A stretch of 56,326 bases of DNA from Ruminococcus sp. (GTDB lineage: Bacteria > Bacillota > Clostridia > Oscillospirales > Ruminococcaceae): NCBI GenBank assembly GCA_017437285.1, contig JAFSBM010000200.1:1-56326 (forward strand). The letters are read 5' to 3'. Below the pieces are notes generated by a model. That model worked only from the letters and a program-made list of their open reading frames with translations, had not been told where the DNA came from and did no database searches. The position numbers were made by a program, and so were the translations under genes. Below are positions 32,235 to 40,695 of the stretch, piece by piece (positions within the stretch are counted from its first letter, which is position 1; each line of letters begins with the position of its first letter).

Positions 32235-33368
32235 TTATCCCATTCCACAAACTTTCTTTGCCCATGAACCAGATTTGATTACTCCAAGTCCAAGTGCCAG
32301 AAGTTCGATTAGATGCAATAGCTTTGTTGACCATGCAGTGTCGGCATCGAAATAATTATTCAGTGCGACATACACAATGAACATTACTACAATTACCGCA
32401 ATCTGTAACACCGTTGCAATGTAATTCTTGATGAAGTTTTTAGCAACGTCACTTGATACATCTGAGGCGAAAGTAGCAAGGGGCAGGGGAGCGAAAATTG
32501 TATATACTGCCAGTTCGAACACACGACCGATCGAAATGACAAATACAACAACTGCAATAGCCTTCATGATAAGGAAGTATGGTTGAAGCAGAATGTATTC
32601 GATTAGTGGCGTGAAATTGGCTGATTCTACAGGTACTGTAAACGGATACGAATCCGCTGCATATTCGCCAGCAGCAGGGAATGTTGCATTTGGATAGAAC
32701 ATTTTCACTGCATCCTGAGATATTTCGTAGTTATATGGCAAGTCAACATGCCATATCTGACTATATGCCCATTCCAAGATCGAGTCACCACGATAAGGAT
32801 AGGACATGCTATACACGGTTATATTACCGCATGGTAAGAAGTCGGTTGCGTTATTGGTTGCAGCAGCGTTAATTGTCTGGAATCCGGCATAGACGTATCC
32901 TACAATTGTATCAGCGTTCTGCACCACTTGTTTGATAACGATGATTTTCACCAGAAAAATCAGCAAGTGTTCCCATTTGGATGCCCATTCAAAATTGGTG
33001 GTTTTTCTGAAGAAATCCACCATCAGGAGGAGCGTTGCGACAACCAGTGCCATAGTCTGTGAGGCGGTTCTGATAGATTTAGCGATCGTGCCTTGTGTAG
33101 TACTGGAGATACTATTCACCACATCATAGGGAGAGGTTTGAGAAAATTCCAGTGCCTTTTCAAGCAGATCGTTGGTTTCTGCAACATTATCGGTAATACC
33201 CAAATACAAATCCTGAATTTCAAAGTCGCCCAGTGATGCAAAAACAGGCATACCGCAAACCAGAAAAATCATGACTGTAATCACAACGAAATAGATATAA
33301 AATCGCCATCGCTCAAAGTTGTTGGCAAATACAGGTCTCTGTAAACATTGTGGTTTCCATTTGCTCAA
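32235..33368 (-). CDS. VirB6/TrbL-like polytopic channel protein
   Basis: The 377-residue protein has one membrane helix near residues 25-45 and at least five more after residue 105, with a large outer loop (about 165-255). Clustered helices at 260-330 (FLIMKAIAVVVFVISIGRVF, then LPLATFASD) match the core of VirB6/TrbL proteins, the inner-membrane channel component. It sits between the pilin genes and prgI/virB4, as in the CD1112-type genes of Tn1549-like elements. No cleavable signal is evident; the first helix contains a CGMPVFASL sequence that could be processed. Confidence 0.82.
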   Translation of the reverse strand: MSKWKPQCLQRPVFANNFERWRFYIYFVVITVMIFLVCGMPVFASLGDFEIQDLYLGITDNVAETNDLLEKALEFSQTSPYDVVNSISSTTQGTIAKSIRTASQTMALVVATLLLMVDFFRKTTNFEWASKWEHLLIFLVKIIVIKQVVQNADTIVGYVYAGFQTINAAATNNATDFLPCGNITVYSMSYPYRGDSILEWAYSQIWHVDLPYNYEISQDAVKMFYPNATFPAAGEYAADSYPFTVPVESANFTPLIEYILLQPYFLIMKAIAVVVFVISIGRVFELAVYTIFAPLPLATFASDVSSDVAKNFIKNYIATVLQIAVIVVMFIVYVALNNYFDADTAWSTKLLHLIELLALGLGVIKSGSWAKKVCGMG

Positions 33369-33381
33369 GTAGATCCCTCCT

Positions 33382-33867
33382 CTACACGAAAGATGAAAGA
33401 AGTGCAGATACCGAAATTACGATACCGCCAGCAGCGATTGTTTTAAGCCCTGATACCTTCAGGCTTGCATCATTCGATCTAATCGCCAGACCGAACATGA
33501 TTGCACCAAGAAACGCACCTAATGCACCTACTCTGCCTGTCCAGCTGCCAATGAAATTCATAATTGACTGAAACTCCACGTCCGCATCCGCTGAGGTATA
33601 AGTTGACGGAATATTAAATATACCTATGTCACTGATTGCAGCTTGAATCATAAAACCGGAAACCATTGTTAGAACGGATTGCAATTGTTCTTTGGCATCG
33701 TCAGCTTTGATAGACAATGCAAACTTTACAGCACCGATAAAGGCGATCAGACCACCGATACGACCAATCCAAAGATTAAAGAATTCCAGACCGCTTTCAG
33801 CCAATTCGCTGGGAGTACCACTCGGAGGATCCGGAAGGATATTCATCAGGACTGACATTATCTCCAT
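33382..33867 (-). CDS. Double-unit VirB2/Maff2-like pilin
   Basis: This 161-residue protein has the same module twice. Unit 1 (about 28-80) reads FFNLWIGRIGGLIAFIGAVK then SIKADDAKEQLQSVLTMVSG. Unit 2 (about 102-161) reads IGSWTGRVGALGAFLGAIMF then AIRSNDASLKVSGLKTIAAG. Each is a pair of membrane helices joined by a charged loop, as in VirB2 and Maff2 pilin-like subunits. The single-unit version is the next gene upstream. A fused double pilin would be expected to act as a special subunit, for example a base or tip, rather than the main fibre; that is inference. No signal peptide is seen. Confidence 0.72.
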   Translation of the reverse strand: MEIMSVLMNILPDPPSGTPSELAESGLEFFNLWIGRIGGLIAFIGAVKFALSIKADDAKEQLQSVLTMVSGFMIQAAISDIGIFNIPSTYTSADADVEFQSIMNFIGSWTGRVGALGAFLGAIMFGLAIRSNDASLKVSGLKTIAAGGIVISVSALLSSFV

Positions 33868-33893
33868 AATGTAACCTCCATTCTTGTGTTATT

Positions 33894-33922
33894 TGCCCCG
33901 ACAACGGGGAAATGTCGGGGCA
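33894..33922 (-). promoter_or_regulatory. Intercistronic hairpin between the pilin genes
   Basis: A perfect 10-bp GC-rich stem (33894-33903 with 33913-33922) with a nine-base loop lies between the two pilin genes. No T-run follows on the minus strand. Such stems often protect the upstream message or mark a processing site, raising expression of a major subunit; that role is inferred here. Confidence 0.6.
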
Positions 33923-33953
33923 TACTAACAGTTTTCTTACTCAGTTAGAGCGA

Positions 33954-34445
33954 TTAGGAGAACAGATCGAACATGTCCACACCAGCACAAACCGCTGCAA
34001 CAACGAAACCGGCGATCAGTGTCATCAGACCACCCTGCTTCTGCTCGGCGTCATTATTCTTGATTGCCAGACCGAACATAATTGCACCAACGAACGCTAC
34101 CATCATACCGATACGGCGAATCCACGTTACAAAGAAGTTGATTACTGTCTGGTATGTAGTTTCGGTAGATGATCCACCGGCACCACCAGCAGCACCACCA
34201 GCAGCACCACCAGCCAACGGCATGATCGTATGGTTGAATGCAGCTGCCTTCAGGGTTGCGAAGGAAGATGCGTCGAGTGTTGCGAATGTAGGAGCAGCAG
34301 GAGCATTAGCAGTTTCCACCACGGCAACTGCCTGTACCGGTTCAGCAGCAGCAGCGGTAACTGTGCTCATGGAAAAGCAAATGGTCAGTGTGAACACCAT
34401 CATCATCAGGGTCACGATTCTTGCAAAAATAGACTTCATTTTCAT
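33954..34445 (-). CDS. VirB2/Maff2-like pilin with signal peptide
   Basis: The 163-residue protein has a signal peptide (about 1-36, ending TVTAAAAEP), a mature Ala/Thr-rich region, a Gly/Ala-rich segment (GGAAGGAAGGAGG near 80-92) and a C-terminal pilin unit FFVTWIRRIGMMVAFVGAIM then AIKNNDAEQKQGGLMTLIAG. That unit is the same module as the two in the downstream gene. It is probably the major subunit of the conjugative pilus or channel. The start has a reasonable upstream GAGGTAA. The stable hairpin downstream supports higher output of this gene. Confidence 0.75.
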   Translation of the reverse strand: MKMKSIFARIVTLMMMVFTLTICFSMSTVTAAAAEPVQAVAVVETANAPAAPTFATLDASSFATLKAAAFNHTIMPLAGGAAGGAAGGAGGSSTETTYQTVINFFVTWIRRIGMMVAFVGAIMFGLAIKNNDAEQKQGGLMTLIAGFVVAAVCAGVDMFDLFS

Positions 34446-34471
34446 GTTAATTACCTCATCTTTCTTTGTGC

Positions 34472-36979
34472 TTACATCATGTCATCAAGCGACAATCCGT
34501 AATCGTCTTCAGTCATACTTGCGAATCCTTCGATTGCTTCGGCAAAAAATTCTTCTGCTTCAATGAAGGCTTCAGGAATCTCACCATCATCACCAAGACC
34601 TTCGATATGCTGCACAGTGCCTTCCGGATCTGTATAGTGAGTTTCCAAGGGTTCCTCATGCATTTCCTCATCCCCGCTTAAGGAAAGCATGACGGCAGAG
34701 TCTGTTTCATCTTCTTCAACCTCCTTTCTTTCTCTGATCGGTTCACCTAATTCAAACGCTTCAAGATCTGATACCTCTCCGAATTTTGGCGAATTGTCAA
34801 TGTATTCCTCAAAGATGCCATCGCTGATCGGCAGTTCCGCATACAGTTCTGCATCCTCATAGGTCTCCAGTTCGATGGGAGTAGCAGTCACTTCCACTTC
34901 TTCTCTCACGAATACAGCATCGATCTTCCCAGCATTTATTTCAGTTTCATCAACTGGATTTGTGATACATGTATCAACTTCTACCGGTTGTTTCTGACGG
35001 TTCTGTTCTTCCAGTTCCGTGACACTGACAGCGTGGATTGTAGATACATCGAATGCATTCTTTTTGTCGAAATCTTCAAGAAATTTGAAGTTGGGGTGCT
35101 TTTCGATCGGGAATTTACTGCAATAGAATGGATTGTGTGATCGGATCATCAGTACACAGTCACTGATCGGCATGGTTGACAGTTCATTGGGCTGCATCAG
35201 CTCACGCCCCATGATGCTGTTGTTTTCCGATGTGCTGGACTGCTTACCCTTCGTCCGGTTCTGTCCTCTAATATCGATTGTTTCTTTTCCGAGGGATTCA
35301 GAGATCGATTTCAGAGTGCTTTCCTCTTTACCACCAAGGAAAAGGAGGCTATCGCAGTTACCTGTGATGACCTCCCATGTTTTCTCATATTTAGCTTTCA
35401 GCTGGGCAAGGTTCTGAATGATGACATTCAGTGACATACCCATGGAGCGGACAAATGCAATTACCTTGTCAAAATCGGGGATCTGACCGATGTTCGCAAA
35501 TTCGTCCATGATGCAGCGTACATGAACTGGCAGAACGCCACCATATTTGAAGTTCGCACGATTGGACAGCGTGTCGAACATCTGTGTATACATCATTGCT
35601 GCCAAGAAGTTGTAAGTACTGTTTGTCGCTGAAATGATGATAAACAGTGCTGTTTTCTCATCTCCGAGCGTTTCCAGATGGATGTTGTCACAACAGGTCA
35701 GGTTCTGTAAGTTCGTCAAATTGAACATGAATGTTCTGACATTGGCTGAAGAAAGAAAAGATTGTCCGGTTTCTTCAGGTGCGTTGCGGACTTCCTTGTA
35801 TAACCGTCCTGCCAGCGTTTCCCCTCGGCGTTTCTCCAGTTCGATGAAATCCTTGTCCAAGGGACAAAGGAACGCAGCAGCTTGTCTTGCCCGAAATGCC
35901 TCTTCTGTTTCGTCTGGTTCTCTATCAAGAAAGAATCCATCCGGAAGTTGACCGCCTCTCGGAGGATATTGCAGCTTACGCATTTTCTCTGTCACCGAGA
36001 AGAAGTTCAAATGTGAAGTGTCCCGAGTTTCGGGAATGATATCGCCGTTTGCATCATACTCGGCATTGTAGGTGCTTTCTTCGAATAGCAAAAACACAAT
36101 CGCCTCGAGCATGGTTTGTCCCTTCTGGCTCCAGAAGTCATCCTTTTCACCTTCGCCCTTGGTGTTTTTGAAAAGCACATCCACCATCTTCTTGATGTTG
36201 TCCTCAGATACCTGTCCATTATGATCGTAGACATAGGCGAAAGGGTTGTAGTTGTTGGAGTGCTGCATTTCGATCAGGTTGAACACCTTCAGCTTATAAC
36301 CGGCTTGCAGCAGCATCTGTCCAGTTGATTGCAGGATTTCACCCTTCGGGTCTGTGATGACATAGGATGTGTTCAGCTGCATAATGTTCGGCTTTGCAAA
36401 GAAACGAGTTTTACCAGAACCGGAACCACCGATAATCAGGACATTCAGATTCAGCAGATGGTGTCTTGCATTCAGTGAGAGGAAGACCTCTTCTGTCAAC
36501 AAGATGTTGTTGTCCACGATCACACCAACAAAGTTTCCTTTCTCATCAAACACCTTCTTACCATCTTTGGAGATTGGTCTGAACTCCGGCTTGTCGGGAT
36601 CTGCAAGTGATTTCATTTCTTTTGCATCGCCCCACTTTGCCGAGCCGTGTTCCACGCCACGGCGGTGCAGTCTTTTCTTTTCTTCGGTGTACTTGTACAG
36701 GGCATAGATGCCCACAACACAAGCACCCATGAAAAGCATTTTGGGAGCATAGCTGTCTTCTTTTTTCAGTGCAGCAAAGATAAGATCGGGGTTGGCTGTG
36801 ACTTTATTGAACGCATCACCAAGTAAGTTTATATCCACAGAGCCATCTGGCTTCAGTGAATAGTCCATGGCTGCACCCAGAATCCAGCACAGCACGAGTA
36901 TCACAACAGCGATTGCTGCATAGATGATAATCGTAGATTTGCTGATCTTTCTGGGCTGTGCTACTTTTGCCTTTCCCAT
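34472..36979 (-). CDS. VirD4/TraG-type coupling protein
   Basis: The 835-residue ATPase links the relaxosome to the secretion channel. Two N-terminal membrane helices (about 15-35 and 80-98) precede Walker A GGSGSGKTRF near residue 182, DPKGEIL, and Walker B CIMDEFANIG near 487. MPISDCVLMIRSHNPFY near 630 is typical of TraG proteins of Firmicutes elements. The acidic C-terminal tail after about 690 is unusually long and is likely a substrate-docking region; a copy of the 14-bp dispersed motif falls in it at 34965-34978. Its ATG overlaps the stop of the upstream PcfB-like gene (TAATG). Confidence 0.94.
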   Translation of the reverse strand: MGKAKVAQPRKISKSTIIIYAAIAVVILVLCWILGAAMDYSLKPDGSVDINLLGDAFNKVTANPDLIFAALKKEDSYAPKMLFMGACVVGIYALYKYTEEKKRLHRRGVEHGSAKWGDAKEMKSLADPDKPEFRPISKDGKKVFDEKGNFVGVIVDNNILLTEEVFLSLNARHHLLNLNVLIIGGSGSGKTRFFAKPNIMQLNTSYVITDPKGEILQSTGQMLLQAGYKLKVFNLIEMQHSNNYNPFAYVYDHNGQVSEDNIKKMVDVLFKNTKGEGEKDDFWSQKGQTMLEAIVFLLFEESTYNAEYDANGDIIPETRDTSHLNFFSVTEKMRKLQYPPRGGQLPDGFFLDREPDETEEAFRARQAAAFLCPLDKDFIELEKRRGETLAGRLYKEVRNAPEETGQSFLSSANVRTFMFNLTNLQNLTCCDNIHLETLGDEKTALFIIISATNSTYNFLAAMMYTQMFDTLSNRANFKYGGVLPVHVRCIMDEFANIGQIPDFDKVIAFVRSMGMSLNVIIQNLAQLKAKYEKTWEVITGNCDSLLFLGGKEESTLKSISESLGKETIDIRGQNRTKGKQSSTSENNSIMGRELMQPNELSTMPISDCVLMIRSHNPFYCSKFPIEKHPNFKFLEDFDKKNAFDVSTIHAVSVTELEEQNRQKQPVEVDTCITNPVDETEINAGKIDAVFVREEVEVTATPIELETYEDAELYAELPISDGIFEEYIDNSPKFGEVSDLEAFELGEPIRERKEVEEDETDSAVMLSLSGDEEMHEEPLETHYTDPEGTVQHIEGLGDDGEIPEAFIEAEEFFAEAIEGFASMTEDDYGLSLDDMM
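34965..34978. repeat. 14-bp dispersed motif, copy 3 (perfect palindrome)
   Basis: TGATACATGTATCA, the only copy that is a perfect palindrome, followed by ACTTCT as in other copies. Lies in the virD4 coding tail (reading VEVDTCITN). Confidence 0.65.
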
Positions 36980-38958
36980 TAGTGTCTGCCTCCAATAGGT
37001 GCTGTCGGCGGTGTGTCTGGAAGTTTGGGTGCCGTGATTTCTGGTGTCTCAGGCAGTTGAGCAGAAGCATCTGTTTTCAGACCATGAAGTACATCTGTTA
37101 CATGAGCTTCGTGTCCATTCAAATGCAGTTCATCGAAAGGCGGATCATCATCCAACGGCGGTCCATCCATGTCGGGGATAGTAGTTTCTTTAGCATCTGC
37201 ATCATATCCAAAGGTGTTGTTAATATCATCCTGCACCAGTTCTTCCAGTGCCAGCGGATTGACTGCATCTGCTGTCTTTGCAACAACCGCCTCAGCTGTT
37301 CCTTCTGATACTTCAAACTCTTCTTTGAGCTTTTCAGCAGCAGCTTGAGGGTCTGTGGTATCGATCTCTACAGCGGTTCCGGCGTGAGAAATGACGGCAG
37401 ATTCAGCACGGACTTCTTCAACAAGCAGAATTTTCTCGGCACTTTGTGTTTCGGCTTGCCGGAAAACATCCTGTGCCATCTGCTTTGCAATATGTTCCGG
37501 TACACCCTGTTTCTTGTAGAGATCCATCAGTTCCTTCACACCATTCTTCTTATCTGAAAAAGAAAGGGTAAGTATCTGTGTGTCTGTCGTAGAATGATCT
37601 ACTCCATGCTGATCTGTTTCGATGGATGTCACAGCACTTGTAACAAAAAAGTGGTTTTTGCTGGTGCGTTCGATCTCATTGCTGATGCTGCTTACAGGCA
37701 GTGCCTTAGCAAAGGCGTTGCCAGCTGCATCCGTGCGATGCATACCGCTGATCACTTTTTCATCACGCATATCAAAGTCGGATTTCTTGAATGTGTAATC
37801 CAGACTGTGATTTTCTTGCGTGGCGTAGTAGTCAGATACCTTCTGTGCTTTATCTACTAATGCAAGTACGGTTGCTGCATCAGTAATCTTCAGCTGTGTT
37901 TGCAGCCGTTCTGCCATCTGTCGCTGTGTCATCTTTTCGGGATTCAATACGGCAAAATTTCCGTCATTATCTCGAAATACGATTCTGGGAACGCCATCTG
38001 ACTTAGGAGTCATTCGCCAGCAGCTGTATTCTTTTGTAAGTACACTTTCACCCTGCACTTCGATGTTGGCATCCACCTTTGAGAAGGCGTTCTGGGGAGC
38101 GTTGCTGAAGAATTTCTGCTTTGCTTCACCTTCAAGCATTTCTTCTCCGAACTTTGCACAGACAATATCTGCCTTGCTCTGATCGTAATCGAACTGCTCC
38201 TGAATCATAGCGGACAATTCTTCTCTTGATGGCGGTTCTTCAAAGCTGATTTCCTTACCGGAACGCACATCCTTGATAGTTAAGTAGCCTTGTTCATCTC
38301 TGTCGAAGGTAATATCCTTCTTGATCTCGTCACATTTCCGGACAAACTCACCTCTTGCGATCAAAATCGCCTTTTCGTCTGCCTTTTCATACAAACAGAA
38401 GTACTCTCCATTCTTTGTTTTACCAAACTGTGCAGCCAGATCGTGTTTGTTCAGTTCAGCAGTAATAAAGGGGATTTCCCATTGCTTTGCTTTGAAGTTT
38501 CCGAGTTCTTGCGGACGGACTTCCAGTTTTTCTTTCATCAGATCTGTACAGATACGCTGCAAAATGGGTAGATCTTTGGAACGCACATTGGCATAGATAT
38601 TATCCTTGCCTTTGGTACCGGTGAATGCTACAGGAATGCCATACTCTTTTGCTTTCCTTGCAACGTATTTCATATCAGCCTGAGTCAATCCATGATCGGA
38701 AGAGGATACTGAATCACCAGTTTTTCTTGCGTTTTCGAGCAGCTTTTTGATTTTTACTTCACCGGTTTTCAGTTCTGTCAGATCAGTGGATTTTACAGGT
38801 TTCTCTTTACTGGCTCGTGGTACACTCAGTGCTTGCAGCAGTTTTGCAATGTTATCAATTGTACGATCGACAGCCTTCGCTACAGTATCAATTGATGCTT
38901 CTGCAAGTTTCGTACCAACTTGTAAGGTAGCACCAGCTACTTCATCGCCCATGCTCAT
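36979..38958 (-). CDS. PcfB-like (DUF3801) protein, extended form
   Basis: The 659-residue protein starts at ATG 38958 (MSMGDEVAGATLQVGTKLAE), seven bases after AGGAGG; the longer frame upstream crosses a terminator and is rejected. Residues 1-130 match the PcfB/DUF3801 pattern: helical start, then VKIKKLLENARKTGD and QADMKYVARKAKEYGIPVAF. PcfB is a relaxosome accessory encoded directly before the coupling protein in pCF10 and Tn1549-type systems, as here. Ordinary members are about 150-200 residues; this one carries some 500 more, including repeated lipid- or DNA-binding-like regions I cannot name and an acidic, proline-rich tail. It is coupled to virD4. Confidence 0.78.
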   Translation of the reverse strand: MSMGDEVAGATLQVGTKLAEASIDTVAKAVDRTIDNIAKLLQALSVPRASKEKPVKSTDLTELKTGEVKIKKLLENARKTGDSVSSSDHGLTQADMKYVARKAKEYGIPVAFTGTKGKDNIYANVRSKDLPILQRICTDLMKEKLEVRPQELGNFKAKQWEIPFITAELNKHDLAAQFGKTKNGEYFCLYEKADEKAILIARGEFVRKCDEIKKDITFDRDEQGYLTIKDVRSGKEISFEEPPSREELSAMIQEQFDYDQSKADIVCAKFGEEMLEGEAKQKFFSNAPQNAFSKVDANIEVQGESVLTKEYSCWRMTPKSDGVPRIVFRDNDGNFAVLNPEKMTQRQMAERLQTQLKITDAATVLALVDKAQKVSDYYATQENHSLDYTFKKSDFDMRDEKVISGMHRTDAAGNAFAKALPVSSISNEIERTSKNHFFVTSAVTSIETDQHGVDHSTTDTQILTLSFSDKKNGVKELMDLYKKQGVPEHIAKQMAQDVFRQAETQSAEKILLVEEVRAESAVISHAGTAVEIDTTDPQAAAEKLKEEFEVSEGTAEAVVAKTADAVNPLALEELVQDDINNTFGYDADAKETTIPDMDGPPLDDDPPFDELHLNGHEAHVTDVLHGLKTDASAQLPETPEITAPKLPDTPPTAPIGGRH

Positions 38959-38978
38959 ATCAATTACCTCCTTTGGAC

Positions 38979-39010
38979 ATAAAAAACAGGACAATTTCGA
39001 TTGCCCTGTT
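38979..39010 (-). terminator. Terminator or attenuator before the pcfB-virD4 unit
   Basis: On the minus strand the arms at 39000-39010 and 38985-38995 form an 11-bp stem with one G-U pair, loop CGAA, followed by a six-T run. It lies about 20 bases before the AGGAGG of the PcfB-like gene, so it could hold back expression of the whole transfer region. Confidence 0.72.
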
Positions 39011-39042
39011 TTTCTGTTATTTACTTGTTTGAAAATGAAATA

Positions 39043-39056
39043 TGCTATATGTATCA
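39043..39056 (+). repeat. 14-bp dispersed motif, copy 4
   Basis: TGCTATATGTATCA followed by ACTTT, in the spacer just after the stop codon of the upstream gene. A degenerate A-rich word (TTGAAAATGAAA) stands right before it. Confidence 0.62.
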
Positions 39057-39059
39057 ACT

Positions 39060-39563
39060 TTAGTCTGACTCTAACTTGCTTGCCACAGTCAGATAGTGGT
39101 GATAGCCTCCGTTCCTGCGAGGATAGGTCTTTACCTTTCCTACATTGAATACTTGCTTCAGTATGCTGACAATATCGTCAATCTCTGATTCTTCTGCGAT
39201 TTCAATCCTAATGTGGTATTCCTTGTTCTCCGTCATAGTTGCCATAGCACGAAAGCCTTTACCTTGACCGGCAGTTCCGAATGCAAACCCAGTATTCTGA
39301 CTTTGGCGTTTATTTTGCAGAACATTATGTTGCGTTGCATTCGCACCATAAACTCCTGTAAATTCAACGATCTCATAATCATGACTGGTATTTGAACAAC
39401 TGGCTGCCAGCTTTTTCGCTGTATTTTCAGCAACTTTCGCTGATTTGTAGAGTTTGGGGTTAAGACTGTCAAATGCCGCAAATTTTTCTCCTTGCACAGC
39501 ATAAGTCCCACCAGAATAGATTTCAGAAGGCGATGCACAATAATGAAACTTGATGTAATACAT
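39060..39563 (-). CDS. Hypothetical protein
   Basis: The protein of about 167 residues begins MYYIKFHYCASPSEIYSGGT. ATG 39563 overlaps the TGA of the upstream gene; a GTG one codon earlier is an alternative and both have AGGAGG at usable distance. Two halves are visible: a first half that resembles a small modification or nuclease-like fold (YAVQGEKFAAFDSLNPKLYK) and a C-terminal RIEIAEESEIDDIVSILKQV region that looks like a ferredoxin-type beta-alpha-beta unit. No family was recognised. It is the last gene before the terminator that precedes the PcfB-like gene. Confidence 0.6.
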   Translation of the reverse strand: MYYIKFHYCASPSEIYSGGTYAVQGEKFAAFDSLNPKLYKSAKVAENTAKKLAASCSNTSHDYEIVEFTGVYGANATQHNVLQNKRQSQNTGFAFGTAGQGKGFRAMATMTENKEYHIRIEIAEESEIDDIVSILKQVFNVGKVKTYPRRNGGYHHYLTVASKLESD

Positions 39564-39874
39564 CACTGATCAGCCTCCTCATACCGCATGATGTATCCGG
39601 CATGTATCACTTCCTGTTCTGCCTCTTTCATTCGATCGACAAACTGCTTGTCCAGTACATCGTAGTTGTCGTGAGGGATACCTTCATAATACTTCCGTGC
39701 CATCTGTTCACGCTTGATCGGATCATCCATGATGTCAGAACGGATTGCAAAGCAGGGGTACTTGGTTGCTGGACACATCAGGGGATATTTGTGTTCTCGT
39801 GCGATCTTCGCACATACACACCCTACACATATTGCCACTCTTTTCGGGGGCTTTTCCTTACTTTCCATTCTCAT
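39563..39874 (-). CDS. Small Cys-containing hypothetical protein
   Basis: The 103-residue protein begins MRMESKEKPPKRVAICVGCV. Cys residues in ICVGCVCAK, MCPATKYPC and nearby positions could bind zinc. A helical second half (YYEGIPHDNYDVLDKQFVDR) follows. It lies between ssb and the gene above with a short gap and a four-base overlap, so it belongs to the accessory cluster ahead of the transfer genes. Function unknown. Confidence 0.62.
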   Translation of the reverse strand: MRMESKEKPPKRVAICVGCVCAKIAREHKYPLMCPATKYPCFAIRSDIMDDPIKREQMARKYYEGIPHDNYDVLDKQFVDRMKEAEQEVIHAGYIMRYEEADQ

Positions 39875-39877
39875 AAG

Positions 39878-40264
39878 TTACACCATCTCATCATCGGCTG
39901 CCATTTCTTCCAAATCGGTATCTGTCTGCTGTCCATCAACTTTTCTTCTTCCGGCAAAGTAGAACTCCCTCACCATGATCTTTGTAGTATAGCGTTTTTC
40001 GCCCTCAGCGGTTGTGTAGTTGTCGTTTTGCAGCCGTCCTACAATCACTACATTATCACCCTTATGGACATGACTTGCGATCAATTCAGCGGTACCGCTC
40101 CATGCTGTACAGTCGAAGAAATCACACTGCATTTCAGCATCCTTGCTGTTCTTGGACTTGGGACGGTTCACCGCCAGACGGAAGTTACAGAGGCTGACGC
40201 CACTCTGTGTAGTTCTTAGTTCGGGTTCAGCTACGAAGCGACCCATCAGATGTACATTGTTCAT
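39878..40264 (-). CDS. ssb: Single-stranded DNA-binding protein
   Basis: The 128-residue protein begins MNNVHLMGRFVAEPELRTTQ and contains FRLAVNRP, WSGTAELIASHVHKGDNVVI and GRLQNDNYT, the OB-fold signature of SSB. The short acidic end EEMAADDEMV replaces the usual DDDIPF tail. It coats single-stranded DNA produced during transfer or element replication. GAAAGGAA lies before the ATG. ICE-borne ssb genes are common beside parA/parB and transfer genes. Confidence 0.93.
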   Translation of the reverse strand: MNNVHLMGRFVAEPELRTTQSGVSLCNFRLAVNRPKSKNSKDAEMQCDFFDCTAWSGTAELIASHVHKGDNVVIVGRLQNDNYTTAEGEKRYTTKIMVREFYFAGRRKVDGQQTDTDLEEMAADDEMV

Positions 40265-40297
40265 AGTATTCTTTCCTTTCTTGTTTGCATATTAAAT

Positions 40298-40690
40298 TTA
40301 CAACTGATACCGCAGCCGTACTGCTTGCCAGTAGTAGGGGGCATAGGAGCAGCAGTTGAAGATCTCGTCAACTGCATAGTATCTGGACGGCAACTCTGTT
40401 TCATAGCCATCTTTGTTGTAGGTTTCGCCATCCGTGTGACATCCGTTCCATAAATTAAATGCTAATCTTGTTGTTTTCTTGGATGTGCCGGTCTGCCAGC
40501 TGCAATGCAAGCCATTCCGCTTGATCAGATCTTCCTCGATGTCAAACAGATCGTTCAGGTGTTCTCTGCATACGCTGTCCAGCGTCAGGAGATATGCAAG
40601 CGACTGGTGATAGCAGTCTCTGTGCTGCATGATAGATAACAGCTTGGAGTAGGCAGTCATGTGTTCTTCATTGAAAAAGAAAATGTTCAT
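40298..40690 (-). CDS. DUF6075 family protein
   Basis: The protein of about 130 residues starts at ATG 40690 (MNIFFFNEEHMTAYSKLLSI), eight bases after GAGGAG; an upstream GTG overlaps the previous stop and is less likely. The run SLAYLLTLDSVCREHLNDLF, then WQTGTSKKTTRLAFNLWNG and the ending SYAPYYWQAVRLRYQL match DUF6075 proteins, frequent in Clostridia ICEs and prophages. Function is not known. Soluble by composition. A copy of the 11-bp A-rich word lies at its start (40672-40682). Confidence 0.75.
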   Translation of the reverse strand: MNIFFFNEEHMTAYSKLLSIMQHRDCYHQSLAYLLTLDSVCREHLNDLFDIEEDLIKRNGLHCSWQTGTSKKTTRLAFNLWNGCHTDGETYNKDGYETELPSRYYAVDEIFNCCSYAPYYWQAVRLRYQL

Positions 40691-40695
40691 TCTTT

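Noticed and set aside
39596-39609. Possible seventh copy of the 14-bp dispersed motif
   Set aside because: Only 11 of 14 positions match and it lacks the downstream ACTT; kept out of the set.
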